Positions 9,671 to 18,878 of a DNA stretch of 64,000 bases are shown piece after piece. Position numbers and translations under genes: made by a program. How positions within the stretch are numbered: position 1 is the stretch's first letter; every line of letters starts with the position of its first letter. Below the pieces are notes generated by a model, which saw only the letters and a list, made by a program, of their open reading frames with translations, was not told the DNA's origin and did no database searches. Source of the stretch: an uncultured Clostridia bacterium (GTDB lineage Bacteria; Bacillota; Clostridia; Oscillospirales; Acutalibacteraceae); NCBI GenBank assembly GCA_944380725.1, contig CALWIK010000002.1, forward strand, positions 248,001 to 312,000. Reading direction: 5' to 3'.

Positions 9671-10174
9671 TTAAAAATTATACAAAAAATAAGGAACCAC
9701 ATAAGATACAAATGACATAATTAATCCTGCAGCTAAAACCCCCAAAATTATAGGTGAAAAGGCTTCTTTTATTTTCATCCTGAGAATAGAAGCAATTAAA
9801 GCAGCTGTCCAAGCTCCAGTGCCCGGAAGCGGAATAGCAACAAACAGAAAGAGCCCAAACTTTCTGTGTTTTGTCACAGAACTACTTTTTGCTGTTGCTC
9901 TTTTTTCAAAATGTTCAATAGTCTTTTTTAGTTTTGTCTTTTTTAAAACCGCAAATATTTTGTCTATAAACAATAAAATAATTGGTATAGGCAATAAATT
10001 TCCTACAATACAAATTGGAAAAGCATAAACCCAATTTACTTTGAGTAAACTAGCGGCAATAAGTCCACCACGTAATTCTAAAACTGGCAGTAAAGATACT
10101 ATAAAAATTATAATTTCAGCAGGAATAAATTTAGTTAGTCCACTTGTTATAGAAGTTATAATAGACTCTGCCAA
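9671..10174 (-). CDS. Small multidrug-export family membrane protein (COG2426 type)
   Basis: Integral membrane protein of 167 residues from TTG 10174, chosen because AAGGAGG lies about nine bases upstream; a longer frame from 10219 has no such site. It has four to five hydrophobic helices, a basic central loop (FEKRATAKSSSVTKHRKFG) and the family motif VAIPLPGTGAWTAALIAS. Members of this family are called small multidrug exporters, but transport has rarely been shown, so the substrate is unknown. It is divergent from recA with about 175 bases between the starts. Confidence 0.82.
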   Translation of the reverse strand: MAESIITSITSGLTKFIPAEIIIFIVSLLPVLELRGGLIAASLLKVNWVYAFPICIVGNLLPIPIILLFIDKIFAVLKKTKLKKTIEHFEKRATAKSSSVTKHRKFGLFLFVAIPLPGTGAWTAALIASILRMKIKEAFSPIILGVLAAGLIMSFVSYVVPYFLYNF

Positions 10175-10288
10175 AACTGGTACCTCCTTTTTTGCTTTTA
10201 AATGAATTATATTATACAATAATATTTTATCATCATCAATTAAATTAAGACCTATTTTTTAATAAAGACGAGATAAGCTGGATTTTTA

Positions 10289-10317
10289 TTGATTTAAATG
10301 TAAAAAAAAGTTATAAT
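10289..10317 (+). promoter_or_regulatory. Sigma-A-type promoter of recA
   Basis: TTGATT (10289-10294), a 17-base spacer and TATAAT (10312-10317), about 30 bases before the recA start. No LexA box could be recognised with confidence. Confidence 0.65.
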
Positions 10318-10349
10318 AAAAAAAACATATTAAACTCAGGAGGACTAAA

Positions 10350-11456
10350 ATGGCACTCGACAAAAAAAAAGCGTTGGAAACAGCGTTAGGTCAAATAGAA
10401 AAGCAATTTGGGAAGGGCGCAGTAATGCGATTAGGGCAGAGTCAAACACTGCATGTGGATGCAATTCCAACCGGTTCACTTTCGCTGGACTTGGCTCTTG
10501 GAATTGGTGGACTGCCAAGGGGTAGAATTATTGAAATTTATGGTCCAGAATCTTCAGGAAAAACTACACTATCTTTGCACTGCATTGCCCAAGGGCAAAA
10601 AAATGGTGGCAATGTAGCTTTTATTGACGTCGAACATGCGTTGGATCCTGGATACGCTGCAGCTTTAGGAGTTGATGTTGACTCTTTACTTGTTTCTCAG
10701 CCAGATACCGGAGAACAAGCACTCGAAATTACTGAGTCTTTGGTACGATCCGGTGCAATTGACGTTATAGTTGTCGACTCTGTAGCAGCATTGGTTCCAA
10801 AAGCAGAAATTGAAGGAGAAATGGGTGATGCTCATGTTGGGCTTCAGGCGAGATTAATGTCTCAGGCTTTGCGAAAATTAGCTGGAGCTATTTCAAAGTC
10901 TAATTGTACCGCAATATTTATAAATCAACTCCGCGAAAAAGTAGGCATAGTTTATGGTAATCCGGAAGTTACTCCCGGCGGACGTGCTTTGAAATTTTAT
11001 TCTTCTGTAAGAATTGAAGTAAGAAGAGTTGAAACACTAAAAAATGGTAACGAAATTATTGGTGCTAGAACTAGAGCAAAAGTAGTAAAAAATAAAATTG
11101 CACCACCATTTAGAGAGGCCGAATTCGATATTATGTATGGCACGGGAATTTCACGTGAAGGAGAACTCCTAGATTTGGCCGTTAAGCTGGATATAGTAAA
11201 AAAGAGCGGTGCTTGGTTTTCTTATAAAGATCAAAAACTGGGACAGGGTAGAGACAAAGTAAAAGAACTTTTTAAGGAAAATAAAAAATTAGCTGAAGAA
11301 ATAGAAAAAAGAGTTAATGAAAATGTAAATACGCTGCATGGAAAATCGAGCTTGAGAACGGTATCAAGATCCGTAGCAACTGAAATCGAATTGCCGGAAA
11401 CAGAGAAAGTAGAAAAAGATATTAGAGCTAATATTGATATTACGGTGGATGATTAG
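10350..11456 (+). CDS. recA: Recombinase A
   Basis: Forms ATP-dependent filaments on single-stranded DNA for strand exchange and SOS induction. It is 368 residues with Walker A GPESSGKT at 65-72, Walker [11 protein letters not shown], the loop [22 protein letters not shown], and an acidic C-terminal tail. AGGAGG before ATG 10350 fixes the start. recX follows after two bases, a widespread pairing. No intein or truncation. Confidence 0.99.
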   Translation: MALDKKKALETALGQIEKQFGKGAVMRLGQSQTLHVDAIPTGSLSLDLALGIGGLPRGRIIEIYGPESSGKTTLSLHCIAQGQKNGGNVAFIDVEHALDPGYAAALGVDVDSLLVSQPDTGEQALEITESLVRSGAIDVIVVDSVAALVPKAEIEGEMGDAHVGLQARLMSQALRKLAGAISKSNCTAIFINQLREKVGIVYGNPEVTPGGRALKFYSSVRIEVRRVETLKNGNEIIGARTRAKVVKNKIAPPFREAEFDIMYGTGISREGELLDLAVKLDIVKKSGAWFSYKDQKLGQGRDKVKELFKENKKLAEEIEKRVNENVNTLHGKSSLRTVSRSVATEIELPETEKVEKDIRANIDITVDD

Positions 11457-11458
11457 TT

Positions 11459-12058
11459 GTGTACATAACGGATTTAAAAAAAGAACGTAAATTAATGCAC
11501 TCCGTGTATGTTGATGGGGAATTTTGGGCAAAGATAAATAATGAAATTTTAGCACAAAATGGAGTAAAAATTGGATTAGAGATTGAAGATAATTTTTTAA
11601 ATAAACTAAAATTAGATTCTGATTATAAAAATGCTAAAAATAAAGCCTTATATTTGCTATCTATTAAAGACTATACTAAAAAAGAATTGTTTGATAAATT
11701 AAAAAAGTTTTTTTGCATAGAATCGGTTGAAAAAACTATTGAAAAAATGGAAGACTTAGGTTTAGTTAATGACCAAATTTTTGCGCATAAATATGCTAAA
11801 TATTTGATATTTAATAAGTATTTCTCAAAAAATAGAGCTGCTTTTGAAATGCGTAAAAGAAGGCTTTCTAAAGAAATTATTTCAGCAACTCTTTTGGACA
11901 TAGAATATGATGAAAAAGAACATATTAAGTTTTTAATTGATAAAAAATATAAAAATGCATATTTTGATCAAAAGATAAAAGACAATGCTATTGCTTTTTT
12001 ACAGAGATATGGATACAATTGGAATGACATAAAAAGTTTCTTCGATGAATATAGATAA
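11459..12058 (+). CDS. recX: Regulatory protein RecX
   Basis: Modulates RecA filament extension. The 199-residue protein has the three tandem three-helix repeats of RecX (ALYLLSIKDYTKKELFDKL, then DLGLVNDQIFAHKYAKY, then a C-terminal repeat ending YGYNWNDIKSFFDEY). It starts with GTG 11459, two bases after the recA stop, so it relies on coupling or a ribosome site inside the recA end. Length and repeat order are normal for Firmicutes. Confidence 0.92.
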   Translation: MYITDLKKERKLMHSVYVDGEFWAKINNEILAQNGVKIGLEIEDNFLNKLKLDSDYKNAKNKALYLLSIKDYTKKELFDKLKKFFCIESVEKTIEKMEDLGLVNDQIFAHKYAKYLIFNKYFSKNRAAFEMRKRRLSKEIISATLLDIEYDEKEHIKFLIDKKYKNAYFDQKIKDNAIAFLQRYGYNWNDIKSFFDEYR

Positions 12059-12154
12059 TTATGTCTATATCGGATCCGTTCAGATTTTTACTAAGCCAGG
12101 TTAAAAAAGAAAAAATTATTCAGTATTAGAGCTTTTTAATAGGGGCAAATTTTT

Positions 12155-12730
12155 ATGAATACAGCAAATAAAATTACAGTTTTTAGAGTATTATTGATAC
12201 CAATATTAATATGGTTTTTACTTGATGGCAGAGTCTATAACCGATTTTTGTTTGCCTTGTGTGTATTTATATTTGCCGCTATTACAGATCATTTAGATGG
12301 CAAACTAGCAAGAAAGTATAACGAGACAACTAATTTGGGGAAATTTTTAGACCCACTTGCAGATAAAATGCTCGTTATGTCTTCTTTTATATGTTTTATA
12401 GAACTAAATTTAGTTAGTTCCGTTCCGATATTGATTATTTTATTTCGCGACTTTTTAGTCACATCTATACGCCTAGTTGCAGCTATTTCTGGAAGAATTG
12501 TATCTGCAAATATTTTTGGAAAAATAAAAACAGCAACACAAATGTTTGCGATCACCATGATTTTATTATTACAGTGTTTGGCAGAAAATAAAATATATTT
12601 ATTGGGCTATAATATTAAAGATGCAAACCTAATTAATAATGTGATTGTCTGGATAGCAGCAATTCTTACTATATGTTCTGGCTATATATATCTAAAAGAT
12701 AATATTGATTTTATAAAAATTTCAAAATAA
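12155..12730 (+). CDS. pgsA: CDP-diacylglycerol-glycerol-3-phosphate 3-phosphatidyltransferase
   Basis: Makes phosphatidylglycerol phosphate from CDP-diacylglycerol and glycerol 3-phosphate at the membrane, the committed step to phosphatidylglycerol. It is 191 residues with several membrane helices and the CDP-alcohol phosphotransferase motif spread over DHLDGKLAR and GKFLDPLADK (about residues 46-70), with all four conserved acidic residues. The start is preceded by a weak AGGGG site. It lies after recX with a 96-base gap and may be the last gene of that transcript. Confidence 0.93.
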   Translation: MNTANKITVFRVLLIPILIWFLLDGRVYNRFLFALCVFIFAAITDHLDGKLARKYNETTNLGKFLDPLADKMLVMSSFICFIELNLVSSVPILIILFRDFLVTSIRLVAAISGRIVSANIFGKIKTATQMFAITMILLLQCLAENKIYLLGYNIKDANLINNVIVWIAAILTICSGYIYLKDNIDFIKISK

Positions 12731-12786
12731 TGTTGCTTTATATTAACTTTTTGTATATAATATTATTAAATTTAAAAATCTAAATG

Positions 12787-13056
12787 CGTTGAGGAAGATT
12801 AGTATTCAGTCTTTTTTAATATTAGAGAGAAAGTATATTAGCTGAGAATACTTTTTATTAAAGGGCTGAAGAATGCACTTTTGAGCTTATAGAAGGAACC
12901 AATTTTAGGCTTTTTGCCTGATTTTAAAGTATTTCTATACGGATGACTACCGTTATCTAGTTTTTGAGCGATAAATCGGAGTGGGACCGTGGCAAAGGAA
13001 ATTTGTTGCCGCCTCTGTATTTCTAGTTTCAGAAATATAGGGGCTTTTGTTTTTGC
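12787..13056 (+). promoter_or_regulatory. T-box riboswitch, cysteine specifier, upstream of cysS
   Basis: Leader that senses uncharged tRNA-Cys. Visible parts in order: stem I start GAGGAAGATTAGTA, the AAAGTATAT bulge region, a specifier loop GAATGCAC with UGC (Cys) at 12874-12876, the T-box TGGGACCGTGGCA at about 12982-12994, and an intrinsic terminator (13011-13055) whose arm GCCTCTGTATTTCT pairs with AGAAATATAGGGGC before a T-rich run. Binding of uncharged tRNA at the T-box should disrupt the terminator. Specifier identity agrees with the downstream gene. Confidence 0.93.
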
Positions 13057-13113
13057 TGAAAATATTTTTATTTTTTAAATTTAAAAAATTTATATGAATA
13101 AAGGAGCCTAGAA

Positions 13114-14535
13114 ATGAAAATTTATAACACCATGACGCGAAAAAAAGAGGAGTTTTTGCCAATAAAGCAAGGAACAGTCAAAATATATTCTTGCGGACCT
13201 ACGGTTTATAATTATATTCATATAGGAAACTCCAGGCCACTTTGTGTTTTTGATGTTTTAAGAAGATATCTTGAATATAGAGGAATGAAGGTTGACTTTG
13301 TTCAAAACTTTACGGATATTGATGATAAAATAATAAAAAAAGCAAACGAAGAAGAAACAGATTATAAAATTATAGCTCAAAAATATATAGAAGAATATAA
13401 AATTGATGCTAAAGGTCTTAATATAAAAGAGGCAACAATGCATCCTAAAGTTACTGAGAACATCGAAGAGATTATCGCGGTAATAAAACATTTAATAGAA
13501 AATGGGTCGGCTTATAAAACAAAAAATGGAGACGTATATTTTAGAACCAGACGTTTTAAGCAATATGGAAAATTATCTCATCAACCACTAGAAGAGTTAG
13601 AAGCAGGAGCTAGGATAGCTGTCGAAGAACTAAAGGAAGATCCTATGGACTTTGCGTTGTGGAAAGCTAAAAAAGCTGGAGAACCTTACTGGATCTCTCC
13701 ATGGAGTGAGGGTCGACCTGGGTGGCATATTGAATGTTCTGCAATGGCTAATAAGTATCTTGGCAAGACTATAGATATACATTGTGGTGGGCAGGATTTG
13801 ATTTTCCCACATCATGAGAACGAAATTGCGCAAAGTGAGTGCTGCAATGGTGTCACGTTTGCAAACTACTGGATGCATAACGGATATATTAATGTGGATA
13901 ACAAAAAAATGTCCAAATCACTCAATAATTTCTTTACCGTACGAGAAGTTGCTAAAAAATATGGTTACGAGCCGATTAGATTTTTGATGTTGTCTGCCCA
14001 CTATAGAAGTCCTATAAATTATAGCAAGGAAATTATCGAACAATGCATTGCTTCTTTAGAAAGATTGTATGCTTGCAGAAATAATCTAAAATTTATTTTA
14101 GAAAAGTCAAAGATTGATGAGTCAGCATATGAAATGAAACTACGAGGAAAGTTACTGTCGTATAAATTTAAATTTATTGAGGCAATGGATGATGATCTAA
14201 ACACAGCAGATGCTTTGTCGATTTTATTTGATTTAGTACGTGAAATAAATGCAAACATTAATATGAAGGCAAATACGTCAAAATCGACAATTAAGTTTGC
14301 GCTAGATTTGTTTGATGAATTGGCAGATGTTTTAGGTTTGGTATATAATAAAAAAGAAGAATCTTTAAATTATGAGATTGAACAATTAATAGAAAAAAGA
14401 CAATTAGCACGTAAAAATAAAGATTGGTCAACTGCAGATAAAATACGTGACGAATTAAAAAATAGAAATGTTGTACTTGAAGATACTCCTCAAGGTATAA
14501 AATGGAGATTTATAAAAAGTGTTACTAAAGTATGA
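13114..14535 (+). CDS. cysS: Cysteinyl-tRNA synthetase
   Basis: Class I synthetase that charges tRNA-Cys. The 473 residues contain the zinc Cys of SCGPTVYN (about 27), HIGN at 36-39, the WHIECSAM zinc/substrate motif, GGQDLIFPHHENEIAQ, and KMSKS at about 266-270, followed by the helical anticodon-binding domain. AAAGGAG precedes ATG 13114. It is regulated by the upstream Cys T-box and is followed by mnmA 32 bases later, a sulfur-linked pairing. Confidence 0.98.
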   Translation: MKIYNTMTRKKEEFLPIKQGTVKIYSCGPTVYNYIHIGNSRPLCVFDVLRRYLEYRGMKVDFVQNFTDIDDKIIKKANEEETDYKIIAQKYIEEYKIDAKGLNIKEATMHPKVTENIEEIIAVIKHLIENGSAYKTKNGDVYFRTRRFKQYGKLSHQPLEELEAGARIAVEELKEDPMDFALWKAKKAGEPYWISPWSEGRPGWHIECSAMANKYLGKTIDIHCGGQDLIFPHHENEIAQSECCNGVTFANYWMHNGYINVDNKKMSKSLNNFFTVREVAKKYGYEPIRFLMLSAHYRSPINYSKEIIEQCIASLERLYACRNNLKFILEKSKIDESAYEMKLRGKLLSYKFKFIEAMDDDLNTADALSILFDLVREINANINMKANTSKSTIKFALDLFDELADVLGLVYNKKEESLNYEIEQLIEKRQLARKNKDWSTADKIRDELKNRNVVLEDTPQGIKWRFIKSVTKV

Positions 14536-14567
14536 TTGAGAGGGTTGGAGCAAAAGCTTAAAAATTT

Positions 14568-15638
14568 ATGAATAAAAAAGTTATGGTAGGCATGAGTGGT
14601 GGAGTTGATTCTGCTGTTGCAGCTTTGCTCTTAAAACAACAAGGTTATGACGTTACTGGAGTTACTTTAAAATTGCAACCAGAAAATTATTTAAATCATA
14701 GAAATCAAAGTGACTACGTTTATTCTGAAGATGTTAAAGATGCAAAACTTGTAGCTAAAAAACTTAATATAAATCATGTCGTTTTGGATTTTACGCAGAT
14801 TTTTGAAGAAAATGTGATTGAAAATTTTGTAGCTGAATATTGTATTGGACGGACTCCGAACCCGTGTGTTGTGTGTAACAAGTTTTTAAAGTTTGGCGCG
14901 ATGTTTGAATACGCTATGGATAACGGGTTTGATTATATTGCAACAGGTCACTATGCTATTAATGAATTTGATAAAATTAAGAATAGATGGCTTTTAAAAC
15001 GTGCCAAGAGCTCTAAAGACCAAAGTTATGTTTTATATAATTTGACGCAGAATCATTTAGCTCATACATTATTTCCGCTAGGAAAATTAGAAAAGTCAGA
15101 GATTAGAAATATTGCAAAAAAATTTGGACTAATTGTTGCCGAAAAACCAGAAAGTCAAGAAATTTGCTTTGTCAAAAACGAAACATATAAGGACTTCATT
15201 AATAAAAATTTTAAAATAACAAATACTATAGGAAACTTTATCGACAAAAATGGAAATATTTTGGGCCAACATATTGGACTATTAAATTATACTATTGGTC
15301 AGAGAAAAGGCCTGGGGGGTACTTTTGGTAAGCCTATGTACGTAACAAAAATAAATTCTAAAGATAATACCGTAGTTCTTGGTGAAAACATAGATTTATA
15401 TCATAATGAATTAATTGCCAAAGATGTTAATTTTATTCCTTTTGAAGGTTTCATTGAAAATATGGATGTAACTGCACAGGTTAGATACAAAGCAAAACCA
15501 GAAAAAGCAAAAATAACTTCTTTACCTCACAACAAAGTTAAGGCCGTTTTTGAATTAAGTCAACGAGCAATCACTCCAGGACAGTCCGTTGTTTTTTACA
15601 AAGAAGATATAGTAATTGGTGGCGGAATAATAGTTTAG
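14568..15638 (+). CDS. mnmA: tRNA-specific 2-thiouridylase MnmA
   Basis: Installs 2-thiouridine at U34 of tRNA-Lys, -Glu and -Gln using ATP and a persulfide donor. The 356-residue protein has the N-type PP-loop GMSGGVDSAVA (about 5-15), the first catalytic Cys in GRTPNPCVVCNKFLKFG, the second in SQEICFVKN, and a C-terminal beta-barrel. ATG 14568 lies after a poor ribosome site, so translation may be coupled with cysS. The cysteine T-box probably controls both genes. Confidence 0.95.
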   Translation: MNKKVMVGMSGGVDSAVAALLLKQQGYDVTGVTLKLQPENYLNHRNQSDYVYSEDVKDAKLVAKKLNINHVVLDFTQIFEENVIENFVAEYCIGRTPNPCVVCNKFLKFGAMFEYAMDNGFDYIATGHYAINEFDKIKNRWLLKRAKSSKDQSYVLYNLTQNHLAHTLFPLGKLEKSEIRNIAKKFGLIVAEKPESQEICFVKNETYKDFINKNFKITNTIGNFIDKNGNILGQHIGLLNYTIGQRKGLGGTFGKPMYVTKINSKDNTVVLGENIDLYHNELIAKDVNFIPFEGFIENMDVTAQVRYKAKPEKAKITSLPHNKVKAVFELSQRAITPGQSVVFYKEDIVIGGGIIV

Positions 15639-15667
15639 TTCTTATATAAAAATATGAATTTTATAAA

Positions 15668-15706
15668 TAAAAAAAGAGCCGCGCAGGTATGCTGCGGTTC
15701 CTTTTT
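15668..15706 (+). terminator. Intrinsic terminator after mnmA
   Basis: GAGCCGCGCAG pairs imperfectly with CTGCGGTTC around a short loop and is followed by a T run; A residues upstream let it also function for the minus-strand small gene at 15733. Confidence 0.8.
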
Positions 15707-15732
15707 TATTTATGCAAATAAAATCAACAGAA

Positions 15733-15885
15733 TTATTGGATAGAACAATTTAAATAATGCTTTAAATCTTCATCGTCTTTTCTTCTTTTTTCAAAATAAA
15801 CAATAGCAGTAGCAACAGCTGCAGCTATTGTAGCTGCAGTAGCAACGATTGCAATAATGACTCCCAAATTATTGTTACGTTTCAT
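15733..15885 (-). CDS. Small single-span membrane protein (50 residues), unknown function
   Basis: A 50-codon frame from ATG 15885 with a strong GGAGGT site eight bases upstream. It reads a basic N-terminus (MKRNNNLG), an Ala/Val/Ile-rich membrane helix (about residues 8-31) and a charged tail (FEKRRKDDEDLKHYL). No cleavage site is obvious. It faces mnmA tail to tail and shares a terminator with it. I do not recognise the family; the regular codon pattern and ribosome site argue that it is expressed. Confidence 0.6.
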   Translation of the reverse strand: MKRNNNLGVIIAIVATAATIAAAVATAIVYFEKRRKDDEDLKHYLNCSIQ

Positions 15886-15959
15886 AGAGTACCTCCATAA
15901 TATATCGTTCCCACGGACATTATACTAGGAAAATATTAAAATGTCAATAAAAACGAAGA

Positions 15960-16119
15960 ACTAAATTAAAATATAAATTACATGTAAAGAAAGCTTATTA
16001 TAGATAAAAATCAGTAAAAAATGAGAAATTAAATTACCATATAGTGAAGAATAATAAAAAATCGGTAAAATATGAGTAAAAATATAGAATCTAGCAGGTT
16101 AAAGGCTTTAATTAAACGT
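15960..16119. other. Decayed AT-rich sequence upstream of the recombinase remnant
   Basis: No open frame of useful length. The plus strand has frequent stops and short integrase-like fragments may extend into it, but I could not align any. Confidence 0.3.
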
Positions 16120-16543
16120 CAACCATAGCAATATGGACATTAAAAAATCATTGTAGAAAAAGATAGCCCAAAAACCATATCAAGCAAAAGAGAATATGGC
16201 ATTTTGCCGAAAATTAGAGAATTTTTATTTAAAAATTAGGGCTAGAACAAAAACATAACAAAAAACTTTTTGGGAAGTAATATCACAACAGTGATTATGT
16301 GTCTTCACCTATAAAGGCAGAATAGCAATATGGCTCGGATTACATAATAAATTCATTTTAAAAAATCTTAGAAAAAATAATTTCCCAAAAATGCGTTTTC
16401 ATGATACGCGACACAGTCTTGCAAATATATTGTACGACAACGGTTAGGAATTGAAAGATATTTAAACGATAGCCAACATTTATACTTTATCAAATCTAAA
16501 AAAATTCATTGCAAAAGATTTAGAAAATACTTTTGCAATGTGA
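16120..16543 (+). pseudogene. Remnant of a tyrosine recombinase (phage-type integrase)
   Basis: Several stop codons break a reading that still shows integrase pieces in order. Around 16150-16235 one frame gives KDSPKTISSKREYGILP, the strand after the first catalytic Arg in many integrases. Around 16392-16470 another gives KMRFHDTRHSLANILYDNG, the His-x-x-Arg box, then ELKDI and an IYTLSNL end where the family has the catalytic Tyr; the fragment ends at TGA 16543. At least four in-frame stops and a frame change make it non-functional. It abuts two tRNA-Thr genes, typical integration targets. Confidence 0.72.
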
Positions 16544-16642
16544 AAAAACTTTTTTGAAAGTTTGGTAGAAAAACATATTTGGGGACACAATCTTCAAAAA
16601 ACATTGAACGTATAAAACCTAGTAAACAAGCGGCTTTGAAGG

Positions 16643-16718
16643 TGGAGCTGGAGAAGAGATTTGAACTCTCGACTTCATCATTACGAGTGATGTACTCTAC
16701 CAACTGAGTTACTCCAGC
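16643..16718 (-). tRNA. tRNA-Thr(CGT)
   Basis: A 76-base cloverleaf on the minus strand: acceptor GCTGGAG/CTCCAGC, D loop AGTTGGTAGA, anticodon stem CATCA/TGATG around loop CTCGTAA (anticodon CGT, codon ACG), T arm with GTTCAAATC, and an encoded CCA end. Confidence 0.95.
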
Positions 16719-16847
16719 AAAAATAGACCAGCTTGAATACAACGAAATTTATATTTTATAGTTTACCATTTTTATTTTTGATAGTCAATAATCGAATTGC
16801 ACTATTTTTATTTAAGGTAAGGTGAAAATTTGTGCAAAAATTTTCTA

Positions 16848-16923
16848 TGGAGCTGATAACCGGATTCTAACCGGTGACATTATCCTTACCAAGGATGTGC
16901 TCTGCCTACTGAGCTATATCAGC
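16848..16923 (-). tRNA. tRNA-Thr(GGT)
   Basis: A 76-base cloverleaf on the minus strand: acceptor GCTGATA/TATCAGC, anticodon stem ATCCT/AGGAT with loop TGGTA centred on GGT (codon ACC), T loop GTTAGAATC, encoded CCA. It lies 129 bases upstream of the tRNA-Thr(CGT) gene in the same orientation. Confidence 0.94.
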
Positions 16924-17121
16924 ATACTTTTTCGGATAAGTACTAGTATAGCACAAAAAGAGAAAATATCAAGTTCTAGGGAAAATAAATTTGAGAAATA
17001 TATTTAAAATTTTGTTAGCAGATTGGCAGAAATTTTTTATCAGATTATGTGGACTAAATTCTTTTTATGCTTTAAAATATAATAAATTATCGCTTATATG
17101 GGAGTGGACGTTTTTTTAATT

Positions 17122-17688
17122 ATGGTAGATGAAAAAAAAATAGAAAAAGCTGTGTATGACCTATTGGTAGCTTTTGGGGAGGACATAAATAGAGAAGGCC
17201 TTCGTGAAACACCAAAAAGAATTGCTAATATATATTTGGAGCTTTTGTCTGGAATGGATAATGACCCTTGCAAACATTTGAAATTTTTTAGCGAACAGGC
17301 TTGTGAATCTGAGACAATAATGATTAAAGATATCCCTATATATTCAATTTGTGAGCATCATCTTTTGCCATTTGTAGGAACTGTTAGTATTTCTTACATT
17401 CCTGATGAAGGAAAAATTCTTGGCCTTTCTAAATTTGCTAGAATTATTGATTGTTTTGCAAAAAGACTTCAAGTTCAAGAGCGGTTAACTGATCAGATCG
17501 CAAAATTCTTTTATCAAAAAGCTAAGGCTAAGGGCGTAATGGTTATGATAGAGGCAGAACATTTATGCATGACTATGAGAGGGGTTAAGGCCGCTGGATC
17601 AAAAACAAAAACTCTAGCTTGTTATGGAATTTTTAAAGAAGATTTGCAAAAAAGAAACGAAGCTTTAAATATGCTTGATGGAGATTAA
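17122..17688 (+). CDS. folE: GTP cyclohydrolase I
   Basis: Converts GTP to 7,8-dihydroneopterin triphosphate, first step of folate synthesis. From ATG 17122 (MVDEKK) it is 188 residues; an in-frame ATG at 17098 would add eight residues but has no ribosome site, whereas GGGAGTGG lies upstream of 17122, though at a long spacing. Motifs include the zinc/GTP site [11 protein letters not shown] (about 77-87), the QVQERLT(D)QIA helix and [12 protein letters not shown]. It heads folE-folP-folB-folK. Confidence 0.96.
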   Translation: MVDEKKIEKAVYDLLVAFGEDINREGLRETPKRIANIYLELLSGMDNDPCKHLKFFSEQACESETIMIKDIPIYSICEHHLLPFVGTVSISYIPDEGKILGLSKFARIIDCFAKRLQVQERLTDQIAKFFYQKAKAKGVMVMIEAEHLCMTMRGVKAAGSKTKTLACYGIFKEDLQKRNEALNMLDGD

Positions 17689-17694
17689 ATTCAG

Positions 17695-18504
17695 ATGAAT
17701 AAAATTTTTAGAGCCGGTAACTTTGTTTTTGATTTAGAAGCAAAAACTTATGTTATGGGGATTTTAAATGTGACGCCAGATTCATTTTCTGATGGCAACA
17801 AATGGTTTGGTGTTGATTCAGCTGTGGCTCATGCTATAGAAATGCAAAATGATGGTGCAGATATAATAGATATTGGAGCTCAATCAACTAGACCTGGATA
17901 CATAAAAATATCTGCTAAAGAGGAATTAAAAAGGTTAGTTCCTGTTTTGATGGCTTTAAAAGGCAAAATCTTTGTTCCAATTTCTGTAGATACTTTTTAT
18001 CCTGAAGTTGCACAAGAGGCTATAAAATATGGTGTTAGCATTATAAATGATGTTAGTGGCTTTACGAGTGAAAAAATGTTGACTATCGCAAGTAAAAGCG
18101 ACTGTGGATGCGTTGTTATGTATGATGGCAAGATATCTAATATAAAAAGTTTTTTCGAAACTCAAGTTAGCAAAATGCAAGATAAAAATATTAAAAAAGA
18201 GAGAATTTGTCTAGACCCTGGTATTGGATTTGGCAAAAACAATATGGAAAATATATACATAATAAAAAATTTTAAAAAATATTTACCAAATAATTTTGCA
18301 ACTTTGATTGCAGCTTCGAAAAAAAGCTTTATTGGCATGATTTGTGGGAATCCACCCGTTGAACAAAGGCTTGCCGGAACGATTGCAGCACACACAATTG
18401 CTATTTTAAATGGAGCTAATATTATAAGAGTTCATGATGTGAAAGAAGCTGTTCAGGCAGCGAAAATTGCGGATGCTATTTTAAAGTCAAACTTGGAGGG
18501 GTAA
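17695..18504 (+). CDS. folP: Dihydropteroate synthase
   Basis: Joins p-aminobenzoate to the pterin pyrophosphate. The 269-residue TIM barrel has MGILNVTPDSFSDG (about 19-32), DIGAQSTRPGY, INDVSGF, DPGIGFGK, and the C-terminal RVHDV. It begins seven bases after folE and its stop overlaps or abuts folB. Together with folE, folB and folK this shows a route from GTP to dihydropteroate, if a p-aminobenzoate source exists elsewhere. Confidence 0.96.
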   Translation: MNKIFRAGNFVFDLEAKTYVMGILNVTPDSFSDGNKWFGVDSAVAHAIEMQNDGADIIDIGAQSTRPGYIKISAKEELKRLVPVLMALKGKIFVPISVDTFYPEVAQEAIKYGVSIINDVSGFTSEKMLTIASKSDCGCVVMYDGKISNIKSFFETQVSKMQDKNIKKERICLDPGIGFGKNNMENIYIIKNFKKYLPNNFATLIAASKKSFIGMICGNPPVEQRLAGTIAAHTIAILNGANIIRVHDVKEAVQAAKIADAILKSNLEG

Positions 18505-18506
18505 TT

Positions 18507-18878
18507 ATAGATAAAATTATTATTAAAGGACTAAAAGTTTTTGCATATCATGGAGTAAATCCAGAAGAAAAAGTGGACGGCCAAAATTTTGTTTTAGATT
18601 TAACTGTATATAGATCCTTAAAAGAGGCCGGTTGCTCTGATAATCTTGAAGATACTGTGAGTTATGCTAAAATATTAAAAACTGCAGTTAGAGTTATGAA
18701 TGAAAATAAATATGATTTATTAGAAAGGGCTGCTCATAGAGTTGTTGAACAAATTTTTTTAGATTTTGATTCTATTCAAAAGATTGATATTTGTTTAAAA
18801 AAGCCTGATGCTCCAATAAAAGCAAACTTTGATTATGTTGGAGTAGAGTTTTCTAGATCTAGAGGAGATTTTGAATGA
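18507..18878 (+). CDS. folB: Dihydroneopterin aldolase with an apparent non-AUG start
   Basis: Cleaves 7,8-dihydroneopterin to 6-hydroxymethyl-dihydropterin. The conserved N-terminus (DKIIIKGLKVFAYHGVNPEE) is present, but no ATG, GTG or TTG occurs in frame between the upstream stop at 18435 and GTG 18573; starting there would remove the AYHGV motif that the family needs. A GGAGGGG site at 18495-18501 points to ATA 18507 or ATT 18504 as the start, overlapping or abutting the folP stop. The rest (about 123 residues) is normal and ends by overlapping folK with ATGA. Confidence 0.85.
   Translation: MDKIIIKGLKVFAYHGVNPEEKVDGQNFVLDLTVYRSLKEAGCSDNLEDTVSYAKILKTAVRVMNENKYDLLERAAHRVVEQIFLDFDSIQKIDICLKKPDAPIKANFDYVGVEFSRSRGDFE

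Noticed and set aside
12061-12129. Short plus-strand frame of 22 codons beginning MSISDPFRF between recX and pgsA
   Set aside because: No ribosome site and no recognisable family; such frames are expected by chance.
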